A stretch of 7,973 nt of DNA from DATHSN01 sp035464115 (GCA_035464115.1 DATHSN010000416.1:1-7973); one strand, 5' to 3'. Positions 1-6,609 are shown, counted from the first letter of the stretch. Numbers and translations: made by a program. Notes: generated by a model not told the origin, from the sequence alone.

Positions 1-1
1 C

Positions 2-1165
2 AAGATCCGGGTCGGCCAGATCGAGGGTGAGCGGCGGGTCGGAGCGGGCGACGAGCTGCGCTTCGTCGACGAGGGCGTGCCCCTGTCGACGCCCGACGAC
101 GTGCCCACCACCTACGCCGGGCTCAGCTCCGACGTGCGCCCGGGCGACGACCTGCTGCTGCGCGACGGCGCCATCCCCACCACGGTGATGGCGGTGGAGC
201 CGGGCACGGTGACCGTGCGGGTGGTCGCCGGCGGGACGATCCGCACGGGTTCGGGGATCAACCTGCCCGACTCGCCCATCTCGGCTCCGGCGCTGAGCGA
301 CGACGACGCCGCGGCGCTGCGGTCGGCGCTCGACGACGGGGTCGACCTGGTGGCCCTGTCGTTCGTGCGCTCGCCCGACGACGTGGAGCCGGTGCGCGCC
401 GCCATGGCCGAGCACGGCCGGGTGGTGCCGATCATCGCCAAGATCGAGAAGCCCGAGGCGGTCGAGCAGATCGACGCCGTGGTCGCCGCGTTCGACGGGG
501 TGATGGTGGCCCGCGGCGACCTCGGCGTGGAGCTCGACCTGGCGCTCGTGCCCATGATCCAGAAGCGGATCATCACCGCGTGCCGCCACGCGGCCAAGCC
601 GGTGATCGTGGCCACGGAGATGCTCGAGTCGATGACCTCGGCCAGCCGGCCCACGCGGGCGGAGGCGTCCGACGTGGTCAACGCCGTGCTCGACGGCGCC
701 GACGCCCTCATGCTCTCGGCGGAGACCAGCATGGGCATCGACCCGGTGCGGGCGGCGATCACGATGGACCGCCTGGTGCGCATCGCCGAGCGTGACGGGC
801 CGAGGCCCGCGCCGCGTCGCGTCGACGACGACCCCGACGAGGCCACGGTCGCCGCCGCCATCGCGCTGGCCGAGCGGTGCGCGGCCGAGGCCATCGTGGT
901 CATCACCCGGACGGGCAGCAGCGCCCGCCGGGTCGCCGCCCACCGTCCCGACGCCCGGCTCCTGGTGTTCTCCCCCGACGAGCTCAGCGAGCCCTGGACC
1001 GTGCTCTGGGGCGCCGAGGTCGTCGACCGCCTCCTGCCCGGCTCGCCGCTCCCCGACGACCTGCGCGGTGCGCTCACCGCCGACTTCGACCTGGCCGCCG
1101 ACGCTGCGGTGGTGGTCGTCACCGGCAGCGTGCCCGGGGCCACCGACTTGGTGTGGCGGCTCTAG
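2..1165 (+). CDS. pyk: Pyruvate kinase, 5'-truncated by window edge
   Basis: Pyruvate kinase transfers phosphate from phosphoenolpyruvate to ADP in the last step of glycolysis, in the cytoplasm. The frame is open from base 2 and gives 387 residues. Compared with the roughly 470-residue E. coli PykF, only about 70 N-terminal residues are missing. The window begins at KIRVG, the edge of the beta-barrel B domain (about residues 1-85), with GINLP at 85-89. The A-domain active site follows: IIAKIEK with catalytic Lys147 and metal-ligand Glu149, then ARGDLGVE with Asp173. VATEML contains Thr205 (the Gln usual after this Thr is Glu), followed by PTRAEASDV and DGADALMLSAET. A standard C-terminal domain (about 270-387) ends the protein. 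The Lys usual before GVNLP is Ser84, a non-catalytic difference. A terminator-like hairpin follows the stop, so pyk is probably transcribed apart from the genes downstream. Identity is seen directly from the motifs. Confidence 0.97.
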   Translation, partial: KIRVGQIEGERRVGAGDELRFVDEGVPLSTPDDVPTTYAGLSSDVRPGDDLLLRDGAIPTTVMAVEPGTVTVRVVAGGTIRTGSGINLPDSPISAPALSDDDAAALRSALDDGVDLVALSFVRSPDDVEPVRAAMAEHGRVVPIIAKIEKPEAVEQIDAVVAAFDGVMVARGDLGVELDLALVPMIQKRIITACRHAAKPVIVATEMLESMTSASRPTRAEASDVVNAVLDGADALMLSAETSMGIDPVRAAITMDRLVRIAERDGPRPAPRRVDDDPDEATVAAAIALAERCAAEAIVVITRTGSSARRVAAHRPDARLLVFSPDELSEPWTVLWGAEVVDRLLPGSPLPDDLRGALTADFDLAADAAVVVVTGSVPGATDLVWRL

Positions 1166-1171
1166 CGGACC

Positions 1172-1194
1172 GGGTCCGGCGGAGCACCGGGCCC
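1172..1194 (+). terminator. Terminator-like hairpin after pyk
   Basis: Seven bases after the pyk stop, GGGTCCGG (1172-1179) can pair with CCGGGCCC (1187-1194). This makes an 8-bp stem with one G-T wobble and a 7-base loop. A smaller alternative hairpin, CGGAC/GTCCG at 1166-1178, overlaps it. There is no T-run behind the stem, so this would be a U-less actinobacterial-type terminator or a 3'-end stabiliser rather than a classical intrinsic terminator. Confidence 0.4.
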
Positions 1195-1220
1195 AGCGTC
1201 GCCACCGACTCCGAACGGTC

Positions 1221-1235
1221 TGGGAGAATCGGCCC
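1221..1235 (+). promoter_or_regulatory. Start region of the LURP-one gene: extended -10 or Shine-Dalgarno
   Basis: Two readings overlap here. GGGAG (1222-1226) lies 9 bases before the GTG at 1236 and would serve as a Shine-Dalgarno. TGG followed by GAGAAT (1221-1229) matches an extended -10 element (4 of 6 consensus bases) and would place transcription start exactly on the G of the GTG. No -35 element is visible. Either reading supports the GTG as the true start. Confidence 0.35.
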
Positions 1236-2084
1236 GTGACCGACGACGCCACGACCGACGAACCGACGACGCACGCCGCTGGCTGGTACGCCGATCCCCT
1301 CCGGCGGGCCGAGATGCGGTACTACGACGGTGCCGCGTGGACCGCGCACATCAGCACCGGCGGCGAGCAGTCGGTCGACCCGTTCGGCACCGACGAGAAG
1401 ATGACGGCGGGCATGTCCGACTACCTGCTGTCGGGCGAGAACGCCGGCAAGTTCACCTTCAACCGGCCGCAGTGGGAGGGCACCGGGCACCTGTTCACCG
1501 AGCCGGTGCTGGTGGTGAAGCAAGAAGCCAAGGTGATCAACACCGCCTCCAACTTCGAGATCACCAGCCACGACGGCACCCCGCTCGGAGCGGTGCGCCA
1601 GGTCGGCCAGAGCCAGGCCAAGCAGCTCGTCCGAGCCTTCACCAACTTCGACAAGCACATGACCCACACCTTCGAGGTGCTCGACGCCTCGGGTGCCGTG
1701 ATGCTGCGGATCACCCGCCCGGCCAAGCTGATGAAGTCGAAGGTCATCGTCGCCGACGGCGCCGGCACCGAGATCGGCCGCATCGTCCAGCAGAACGCGT
1801 TTCGCAAGATCCGCTTCGAGCTCGAGGCCGGGGGTCGCACCATCGGCCACATCCGGGGGACGAGCTGGGCCGACTACGACTTCCGCATCCTCGACGCGTC
1901 CGAGGAGGAGATCGGTCGGGTCACCAAGAGCTTCGAGGGCGTCGTCAAGGCCATGTTCACCAGCGCCGACAACTTCGTGGTGGCCATGCACCGCCCGCTC
2001 GACGACCCGTTGCGCCAGCTGGTGATCGCGGCGGGGGTGGGCATCGACACGGCGCTCCACGACGACGAGCGGGGCCTGATCTGA
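1236..2084 (+). CDS. DUF2510 and LURP-one/scramblase-like protein
   Basis: The protein has 282 residues. Residues about 14-40 form a DUF2510 module with the diagnostic GWYADP, RYYDG and AWT pattern. This short Trp-rich element is common at the N-termini of actinobacterial envelope-associated proteins. Residues about 85-277 resemble the phospholipid scramblase/LURP-one-related fold, a beta-rich barrel. Repeated strand signatures of the type FEVLDASGAVMLRI and FRILDASEEEIGRV are visible, and the last segment (about 262-275) is hydrophobic and helical. I see no signal peptide. The biochemical role of bacterial members is not established, so lipid binding or scrambling is only inference. The GTG start is chosen because the next Met (27) would cut through the DUF2510 motif. 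The gene lies 46 bp upstream of the potassium channel on the same strand without a hairpin between, so cotranscription is likely. Confidence 0.85.
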   Translation: MTDDATTDEPTTHAAGWYADPLRRAEMRYYDGAAWTAHISTGGEQSVDPFGTDEKMTAGMSDYLLSGENAGKFTFNRPQWEGTGHLFTEPVLVVKQEAKVINTASNFEITSHDGTPLGAVRQVGQSQAKQLVRAFTNFDKHMTHTFEVLDASGAVMLRITRPAKLMKSKVIVADGAGTEIGRIVQQNAFRKIRFELEAGGRTIGHIRGTSWADYDFRILDASEEEIGRVTKSFEGVVKAMFTSADNFVVAMHRPLDDPLRQLVIAAGVGIDTALHDDERGLI

Positions 2085-2114
2085 CGCGCCGACCACTCGT
2101 GATCGTCGCCATCC

Positions 2115-2121
2115 GCGGAGG
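2115..2121 (+). promoter_or_regulatory. Ribosome binding site of the potassium channel gene
   Basis: GCGGAGG lies 9 bases before the GTG at 2131 and fits the 16S anti-Shine-Dalgarno. It selects this GTG rather than the in-frame ATGs near residues 26-27, which fall inside the first membrane helix. Confidence 0.6.
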
Positions 2122-2130
2122 CACCGGGTC

Positions 2131-3822
2131 GTGAAGTCCCTCGGGTTCATCCTCAGCTACCTCGCCACCCCCCAGGCCCGGCGCAACGGCCGGATCCTCG
2201 GGTGGATGATGGTGCTGTTCGTCGTGATCGTGGCGGTGTACAGCACGCTGTTCCACGAGATCATGGAGTTCGAGGGCCAGCGCTACAGCTGGGTCACCGC
2301 CATGTACTGGACGGTGGTGACGATGTCGACGTTGGGCTACGGCGACATCGCCTTCGAGTCCGACCTCGGCCGCACCTTCTCGGTCGTGGTGCTGCTGTCG
2401 GGCTCGCTGTTCATCCTCGTCCTCCTGCCCTTCACGTTCATCCAGTTCGTGTTCGTGCCGTGGATCGAGTCGACCCGCCGCGCACGTGCGCCGCGGAGCA
2501 TCCCCGACGACGTGCGCGGCCATGTGATCCTCACCGGGACGGGCGCGATCGAGTCGGCGCTCATCACCCGTCTCGACCGGGCGGGCATCCCCTACACGAC
2601 CCTGGTCAGCGACCTCGACGAGGCGCTGCGGCTCCACGACGACGGCTACCGGGTGATGGTCGGCGACCTCGACGACCCCGACGCCTTCCGCGCCGCCGGC
2701 GCCGACCGCGCCGCGCTGGTGGCTGCGACCCAGACCGACACGACCAACACCAACATCGGCTTCACCGTCCGAGAGATCGCCGACTCGGTGCAGGTGGTCG
2801 CCACCGCCAACTCGGTGGCCTCGGTCGACATCCTCCACCTCGCGGGGTGCGACCACGTGCTCCAGCTCGGCGACATGCTCGGCACCGCGCTCGCCCGCAG
2901 GGTGCTCGTGCCCGACGGGCGCAGCCACGTGATCGGCGAGTTCGGCGAGCTGCTCATCGCCGAGGCCGCGCCCCCCGAACCGCTGGTGGGCACACCGCTG
3001 CGCGACTCGGGCCTGCGCCAGCGCACCGGCCTCACCGTCGCCGGCGTGTGGGAGCGGGGGCGGCTGGGCGTGGCCCGCCCCGAGACCGTGCTCACCCCCA
3101 CCAGCACGGTGGTGCTGGCCGGCTCCCGCGCCCAGCTCGACGCCTACGACGACCTGTTCGCGGTCGAGCGCACCGTCGAGGCGCCGGTGATCATCATCGG
3201 CGGCGGCCGGGTGGGCCGGGCCGCGGGGCGCACGCTGGAGGCCGCCGGGCTCGACTACCGCATCATCGAGCAGCAGGCCGAGCGGGTGCGCGACCCCGAG
3301 CGCTACGTCGTCGGCGACGCCGCCGACCTCCGGGTGCTCGAGGAGGCGGGCATCGGCGCGTCGCCGTCGGTGATCATCACCACCCACGACGACGACATCA
3401 ACGTCTATCTCACCATCTACTGCCGCCGACTGCGCCCCGACATGCAGATCATCGCCCGGGCGCGCCTCGACCGGAACGTCTCCACGCTGCACCGCGCCGG
3501 CGCCGACTTCGTGCTGTCCTACGCGTCGACGGGGGCCAACGCCATCTGGAACGTGCTCTCGGCCGACAACACCCTCCAGCTCGCCGAGGGGCTCGACGTG
3601 TTCCGGGTGCCCGTCCCGGCGCAGCTCGTGGGCCGCACGCTCCAGCAGTCCCAGATCCGCGAGTCGACCGGGTGCACCGTCGTGGCCATCGCCGAGGACC
3701 ACCACTTCGAGGCCAACCCCGACGTGGCCGTGCCGATGCCCTCGGGCGCCGAGCTCGTCCTCATCGGCGACAGCGACTCCGAGCACCGCTTCCTCAGCCG
3801 GTACCGCACGACGCCGATCTGA
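2131..3822 (+). CDS. Two-TM potassium channel with tandem RCK domains
   Basis: A 563-residue ion channel subunit of the inner membrane, expected to pass K+ as a tetramer under control of cytoplasmic ligand-binding domains. TM1 spans about 22-42, followed by a pore helix (about 54-66). The selectivity filter TLGYGD is at 67-72, and TM2 spans about 82-108. RCK1 (TrkA-N fold) runs from about 130 to 250 with a TrkA-C segment at about 265-350. RCK2 runs from about 352 to 480 with a second TrkA-C at about 488-563. RCK2 keeps a dinucleotide loop (GGGRVG, 357-362) and an acidic residue ending strand 2 (Glu380). RCK1 has GTGAIE and Val158 at that acidic position, so it is degenerate. Pore plus two RCKs in one chain matches the GsuK-type architecture, so each tetramer would carry a complete gating ring without separate subunits. 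The ligand cannot be read from the sequence. Clear family assignment. Confidence 0.95.
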   Translation: MKSLGFILSYLATPQARRNGRILGWMMVLFVVIVAVYSTLFHEIMEFEGQRYSWVTAMYWTVVTMSTLGYGDIAFESDLGRTFSVVVLLSGSLFILVLLPFTFIQFVFVPWIESTRRARAPRSIPDDVRGHVILTGTGAIESALITRLDRAGIPYTTLVSDLDEALRLHDDGYRVMVGDLDDPDAFRAAGADRAALVAATQTDTTNTNIGFTVREIADSVQVVATANSVASVDILHLAGCDHVLQLGDMLGTALARRVLVPDGRSHVIGEFGELLIAEAAPPEPLVGTPLRDSGLRQRTGLTVAGVWERGRLGVARPETVLTPTSTVVLAGSRAQLDAYDDLFAVERTVEAPVIIIGGGRVGRAAGRTLEAAGLDYRIIEQQAERVRDPERYVVGDAADLRVLEEAGIGASPSVIITTHDDDINVYLTIYCRRLRPDMQIIARARLDRNVSTLHRAGADFVLSYASTGANAIWNVLSADNTLQLAEGLDVFRVPVPAQLVGRTLQQSQIRESTGCTVVAIAEDHHFEANPDVAVPMPSGAELVLIGDSDSEHRFLSRYRTTPI

Positions 3823-3830
3823 CGGGACGC

Positions 3831-3836
3831 TACGGT
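3831..3836 (+). promoter_or_regulatory. Candidate -10 element before the DUF5995 gene
   Basis: TACGGT fits the actinobacterial -10 pattern TANNNT. It ends 8 bases before the GTG at 3845, which would give a transcript with only about two untranslated bases. There is no good Shine-Dalgarno in this gap and no convincing -35. The same hexamer serves the GST-like gene further right. It could be an internal promoter within the run that starts at 1236. Confidence 0.35.
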
Positions 3837-3844
3837 CCGCCCCG

Positions 3845-4522
3845 GTGCTCGACGCGACCCTGGTCCGGATGGACCGATTGCTCGACGAATGGGTCGAGGC
3901 GGGTGATCACCGCGCCGTGTTCCTCGACTGCTACACCCGCATGACCCGCGCCATGGGTCGCGAGCTCGCCGCCGGTGGCTTCGACGACCCCGTGTGGGTC
4001 GAGGCGCTGCTCGACCGGTTCGCCGTCTACTACTTCGACGCGCTCGACGCCTGGGAGCGCGGCGATCCCAGCACGCCTGCGCCGTGGGTCATCGCCCACG
4101 AGACCGCGGTGCGGCGGGAGGCGTCGCCGGCGCAGCTGCTGCTCGCGGGCGTGAACGCCCACATCAACTACGACTTGATGCTGACCATGGTCGATCTGCT
4201 CGAGCCCGAGTGCGCGACGGGTGTGGCCGCCGAGATCCGGCACCACGACTACGACCGGGTGAACGATGTCATCGCCGCGACCGCCGACGAGGTCCAGGAC
4301 CTGGTCGTCGCGCGCTACCAACCGTGGCTGGCGGGTGTCGACGTGGCCATGGGTCGCATCGACGAGTGGCTCGCGGTGCGGCTGCTGTCGTCGTGGCGGG
4401 CCGACGTGTGGCGCCACGCGGTCCGCCTCCTCGACGAGGACGCCGATCGGCGGGTCGAGGTGGTGGCCCGTCGGGCCGCGCAGTGCGAGCGGCGATCGAG
4501 GTGGGTCCTGCTCCGGATGTGA
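3845..4522 (+). CDS. DUF5995 family protein
   Basis: The product is 225 residues, mostly helical and probably cytoplasmic, since no signal peptide or membrane helix is visible. It shows the DUF5995 family pattern. FLDCYTRMTRAM is at 26-37, a FDDPVWVEALLDRFAVYYFDAL stretch at 46-67, NAHINYDL at 104-111, and a DYDRVND segment at 135-141. The conserved His, Asn and Asp residues (Asn104, His106, Asp110, Asp135) could form a polar or metal site, but that is inference, and no activity is known to me for the family. The GTG start follows the channel gene stop by 22 bp, so the two may be cotranscribed. There is no Shine-Dalgarno, and a TANNNT element sits just upstream. The stop codon falls in the loop of a perfect hairpin. 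Family recognition is fairly secure; function is unknown. Confidence 0.8.
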   Translation: MLDATLVRMDRLLDEWVEAGDHRAVFLDCYTRMTRAMGRELAAGGFDDPVWVEALLDRFAVYYFDALDAWERGDPSTPAPWVIAHETAVRREASPAQLLLAGVNAHINYDLMLTMVDLLEPECATGVAAEIRHHDYDRVNDVIAATADEVQDLVVARYQPWLAGVDVAMGRIDEWLAVRLLSSWRADVWRHAVRLLDEDADRRVEVVARRAAQCERRSRWVLLRM

Positions 4523-4530
4523 GCATCCGG
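4513..4530 (+). terminator. Hairpin with the DUF5995 stop codon in its loop
   Basis: CCGGATG (4513-4519) and CATCCGG (4524-4530) form a perfect 7-bp stem around the loop TGAG, whose first three bases are the stop codon. G-rich sequence follows and there is no T-run. It could act as a terminator or mRNA 3'-end barrier before the dehalogenase leader. Confidence 0.45.
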
Positions 4531-4547
4531 CGGGGCCCGTCAGCGCA

Positions 4548-4593
4548 GTTGTGGCAGGGTGAGTGCCATCAACCGAGGGGCAGCATGAGCCCC
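4548..4593 (+). repeat. Two imperfect inverted repeats in the dehalogenase leader
   Basis: In the 90-base gap before the dehalogenase gene, GTTGTGGCA (4548-4556) faces TGCCATCAAC (4564-4573), pairing fully apart from one bulged base. GGGGC (4577-4581) then faces GCCCC (4589-4593). They could be protein-binding half-sites or RNA hairpins in a 5' leader. No promoter elements in this gap are clear enough to call. At this G+C content short inverted repeats arise easily by chance. Confidence 0.3.
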
Positions 4594-4601
4594 CACTCTC
4601 G

Positions 4602-4607
4602 AGGAGG
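4602..4607 (+). promoter_or_regulatory. Strong Shine-Dalgarno of the dehalogenase-like gene
   Basis: AGGAGG, followed by two more purines, ends five bases before the ATG at 4613. It is the best ribosome binding site in the window and fixes the start, which also matches the N-terminus of DhlA-type enzymes. It contrasts with the neighbouring genes that appear to have no leader. Confidence 0.8.
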
Positions 4608-4612
4608 GACCC

Positions 4613-5506
4613 ATGGACGTGCTGCGCACCCCTGACGAGCGGTTCGCCGACCTGGCCCACTGGCCCTACTCACCCACCTACGTCGAGGTGCTCGGTCTGC
4701 GGATGCACGTCGTCGACGAGGGGCCGCCGGATGGTCCGGTGATGCTGCTGCTGCACGGCGAGCCGAGCTGGTCGTACCTCTACCGCCACTGGATCCCCGT
4801 GCTGGTCGACGCCGGCTACCGCGCCGTCGCCGTCGACGCCGTCGGGTTCGGGCGCAGCGACAAGGTGACCGACGTCGACTGGTACTCGCTCGATCGCCAC
4901 GTCGCCCAGCTCCAGGGCGTCATCGAGCAGCTCGACCTGCGCGACGTCACCGTCTGCGTGCAGGACTGGGCCGGTCCGATCGGGCTGGTCACCGCGCTCG
5001 AGGCCCCGGAGCGGTTCGCCCGGCTCGTCATCATGAACACCTGGCTGCACCACGACGGCTACGAGTACACCGAGGGCCTCCACCGCTGGCACGAGATGGC
5101 CAAGCAGCCCGACCTGCCGTTCGGCAGCATCGTCGCCTTCTCGTCGGGCGCGTCGAGCCAGGACCCCGCCGAGGTGCTCGAGGCCGGTTACCAGGCGCCG
5201 TTCCCGACCCGCGACCACATGGCCGGGGCCGTGGCGTGGCCGGCCATGCTGCCGTTCGCCCAGCCCGAGCGCGGCGGCGCGGCGCGCCAGGCCCGGGCGT
5301 GGGACGCCATCCAGCGTTGGGACCGCCCGGCCCACCTGTTCTTCGGTGACCAGGACCCCGTGTTCACCGTCGACTGGGGCCGGCGGTTCGCAGCCGCCAT
5401 CCCCGGGGCCACGTTCGAGGTGGTCGAGGGCGCCCACCACTTCGTGCAGGAGGTGGGTGCGCCGCTCGCCCGCCGGGTGCTGGCCGCGATCGCCGCCGAG
5501 GGCTGA
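4613..5506 (+). CDS. Haloalkane dehalogenase-like alpha/beta-hydrolase
   Basis: A cytoplasmic alpha/beta-hydrolase of 297 residues, close in layout to DhlA-type (subfamily I) haloalkane dehalogenases. Those cleave carbon-halogen bonds with water to give an alcohol, halide and a proton. The N-terminus (RTPDERFADL, 5-14) matches the family. HGEP (48-51) forms the oxyanion region. The nucleophile is Asp118 in VQDWAG, with halide-binding Trp119 beside it. The acid is probably Asp248 in GDQDPV, and the base is His276 in GAHHFVQE. The cap domain spans about 145-230. Two departures stand out. The usual QDWGG is QDWAG, and no Trp occurs between residues 160 and 208, the region where DhlA has its second halide-binding Trp175. 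The substrate is therefore uncertain, and epoxides or esters remain possible. The gene has its own leader and Shine-Dalgarno and ends in a hairpin facing the GST-like gene. Fold and triad are certain; dehalogenase activity is inferred. Confidence 0.87.
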   Translation: MDVLRTPDERFADLAHWPYSPTYVEVLGLRMHVVDEGPPDGPVMLLLHGEPSWSYLYRHWIPVLVDAGYRAVAVDAVGFGRSDKVTDVDWYSLDRHVAQLQGVIEQLDLRDVTVCVQDWAGPIGLVTALEAPERFARLVIMNTWLHHDGYEYTEGLHRWHEMAKQPDLPFGSIVAFSSGASSQDPAEVLEAGYQAPFPTRDHMAGAVAWPAMLPFAQPERGGAARQARAWDAIQRWDRPAHLFFGDQDPVFTVDWGRRFAAAIPGATFEVVEGAHHFVQEVGAPLARRVLAAIAAEG

Positions 5507-5520
5507 GCGACCTCGGCGGC
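5492..5520. terminator. Bidirectional terminator-like hairpin between convergent genes
   Basis: GCCGCCGAGG (5492-5501) and CCTCGGCGGC (5511-5520) form a perfect 10-bp stem with a 9-base loop. The loop contains the dehalogenase-like gene's stop codon (5504-5506). It sits between that gene and the convergent GST-like gene, whose stop is at 5545-5547, and could end transcription from both sides. Neither side has a T-run. Confidence 0.6.
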
Positions 5521-5544
5521 CCCGCCCCGGGCGGACGATCAGGG

Positions 5545-6573
5545 TCAGGCGAACAGCTGCTCGCAGCCGGTGCCGGCCAGCACGGCGTCGACCGCCCGCC
5601 GGTCGTCGTCGGCGAGCGCGGCGTGGTGCTCGCGCAGCCAGCCCAGGCACTTCACCTGGTACGAGAACGTGCCCTGGCGGTACTCGTGGCCGTCGATCTC
5701 GCACACCACCTCGGCCGCCCCGGCGGCGTGGGCGGCGGCGTTGGCGATCATGAACGGCGCGTAGGTGCGGCCCATCTCGGCGAGCAGGGGAGCGAGGGAC
5801 GCGGGCAGCGCGTCGCGGTCGCGCCAGCCCTCGTCGCCCTCGACGGGCAGCCACGACAGGTCGTCGGCGCGCGTCACCCAGCTGACCACCCGCGGGGCGC
5901 GCTCCTCGGCGATGCGCACCGAGGACGGGTCCCACCGCACCAGCTGGGAGAGCTGCCCGAACAGGCCCATGTCGGACCGGCCCGGGCGGTGACCGAACAG
6001 GAACGGGAGCTCGACGAGGTGCTCCTGGAGCAGGTCGAGCAGCCGTTCGTAGGATCCCTCGATGATGGGGGCGTTGGCGTCGGTGGAGCCGACCAACGCC
6101 CGTCGGCTGATCTGGCGGTCGGTGATGAACCGACGGGCCTGCTCCCACCGCTCGGGCGGCATCTGCAGATCGCTGTCGAGGGGGAGGAGCTGGCCGGCCT
6201 TGGTCACGCTCTCGGGGAACGCCCAGCGGTGGTGGTACATCGCCTTGGTGAGCCACTCGTCGGCGTAGTCCTCGACCAGCTCGTCGAGGAAGGCGACCAC
6301 CGGGTCGACCGGCACCAGGCTCCGCTCGGCGACCATCGCCTCGAGTCGCTCGATCTGGGGTGTCGAGTCGACCATGGCCTCGTGGTGCTCGCCGTTCTCG
6401 TCGGGGAAGGCGATGACCGGGATGATCTTCACCGCCACGTCGGGGAGCTGGTCCCACCGCGAGTTGCGCAGCACCCACCGGAACGGGATGCGGCGATAGC
6501 GGAGCACCGCCCGCATCTTGAGCGAGTACGGCGAGCCGTAGGTGCCGCCGAGCAGGAGGGGGTGCTGGATCAT
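5545..6573 (-). CDS. Long glutathione S-transferase-like protein
   Basis: A 342-residue protein with an N-terminal thioredoxin fold of the glutathione S-transferase type. GSPYSLKMRAVL at 13-24 sits at the usual thiol-site loop. IIPVIAFPDENG (50-61) carries the expected cis-proline at 52. VDST (68-71) fits the gamma-glutamyl-binding position, and an all-helical C-terminal domain contains SDMGLFGQLSQL at 200-211. It is about 100 residues longer than a classical GST, and the extra C-terminal part (about 235-342) has no motif I recognise. Actinobacteria mostly use mycothiol, so the cosubstrate may not be glutathione. The ATG at 6573 is chosen because a well-formed promoter puts transcription start on its A, and family homology begins there. 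The gene diverges from the lactonase gene and converges on the dehalogenase-like gene. Family assignment is good; the substrate is unknown. Confidence 0.82.
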   Translation of the reverse strand: MIQHPLLLGGTYGSPYSLKMRAVLRYRRIPFRWVLRNSRWDQLPDVAVKIIPVIAFPDENGEHHEAMVDSTPQIERLEAMVAERSLVPVDPVVAFLDELVEDYADEWLTKAMYHHRWAFPESVTKAGQLLPLDSDLQMPPERWEQARRFITDRQISRRALVGSTDANAPIIEGSYERLLDLLQEHLVELPFLFGHRPGRSDMGLFGQLSQLVRWDPSSVRIAEERAPRVVSWVTRADDLSWLPVEGDEGWRDRDALPASLAPLLAEMGRTYAPFMIANAAAHAAGAAEVVCEIDGHEYRQGTFSYQVKCLGWLREHHAALADDDRRAVDAVLAGTGCEQLFA

Positions 6574-6579
6574 CGCCCG

Positions 6580-6609
6580 ACCGTAGGATTCTGACAGTTG
6601 AACCGTCAA
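6580..6609 (-). promoter_or_regulatory. Promoter of the GST-like gene (leaderless)
   Basis: On the minus strand, TTGACG (complement of 6604-6609) is followed by an 18-base spacer and TACGGT (complement of 6580-6585). Counting the last -10 base as -7 puts +1 at 6573, the A of the start codon, so the mRNA would have no leader. No Shine-Dalgarno is available between this -10 and the ATG. This is the best promoter in the window. Confidence 0.65.
6592..6608. promoter_or_regulatory. Palindromic operator in the divergent promoter region
   Basis: TGACAGTTGAACCGTCA is a 17-base palindrome centred on G6600, with one mismatched pair (A6596 against C6604). It overlaps the -35 elements of both the GST-like and lactonase promoters, so one bound dimer could control both genes. 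Size and symmetry suit a TetR-family site, but no regulator gene lies in the window, so the protein is unknown. Confidence 0.6.

Noticed and set aside
792..1235. Longer N-terminus for the LURP-one protein
   Set aside because: The frame is open upstream but overlaps the pyruvate kinase C-terminus and translates to Pro/Ser/Arg-rich sequence. The GTG at 1236 directly precedes the DUF2510 motif.
1957..3786. Minus-strand open frame of 609 codons opposite the channel gene
   Set aside because: It shows biased low-complexity composition (long Val/Gly/His/Asp runs), while the plus-strand frame has a complete channel with clear motifs.
2202..3944. Plus-strand 580-codon frame overlapping the channel gene
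   Set aside because: It is an Arg/Pro/His-rich out-of-frame reading of the same DNA, without ribosome binding site or recognisable domain.
5623..6594. Plus-strand 323-codon frame opposite the GST-like gene
   Set aside because: It is antisense to a gene with clear thioredoxin-fold and GST motifs, has a Val/Gly/His/Glu-rich composition and shows no motif of its own.
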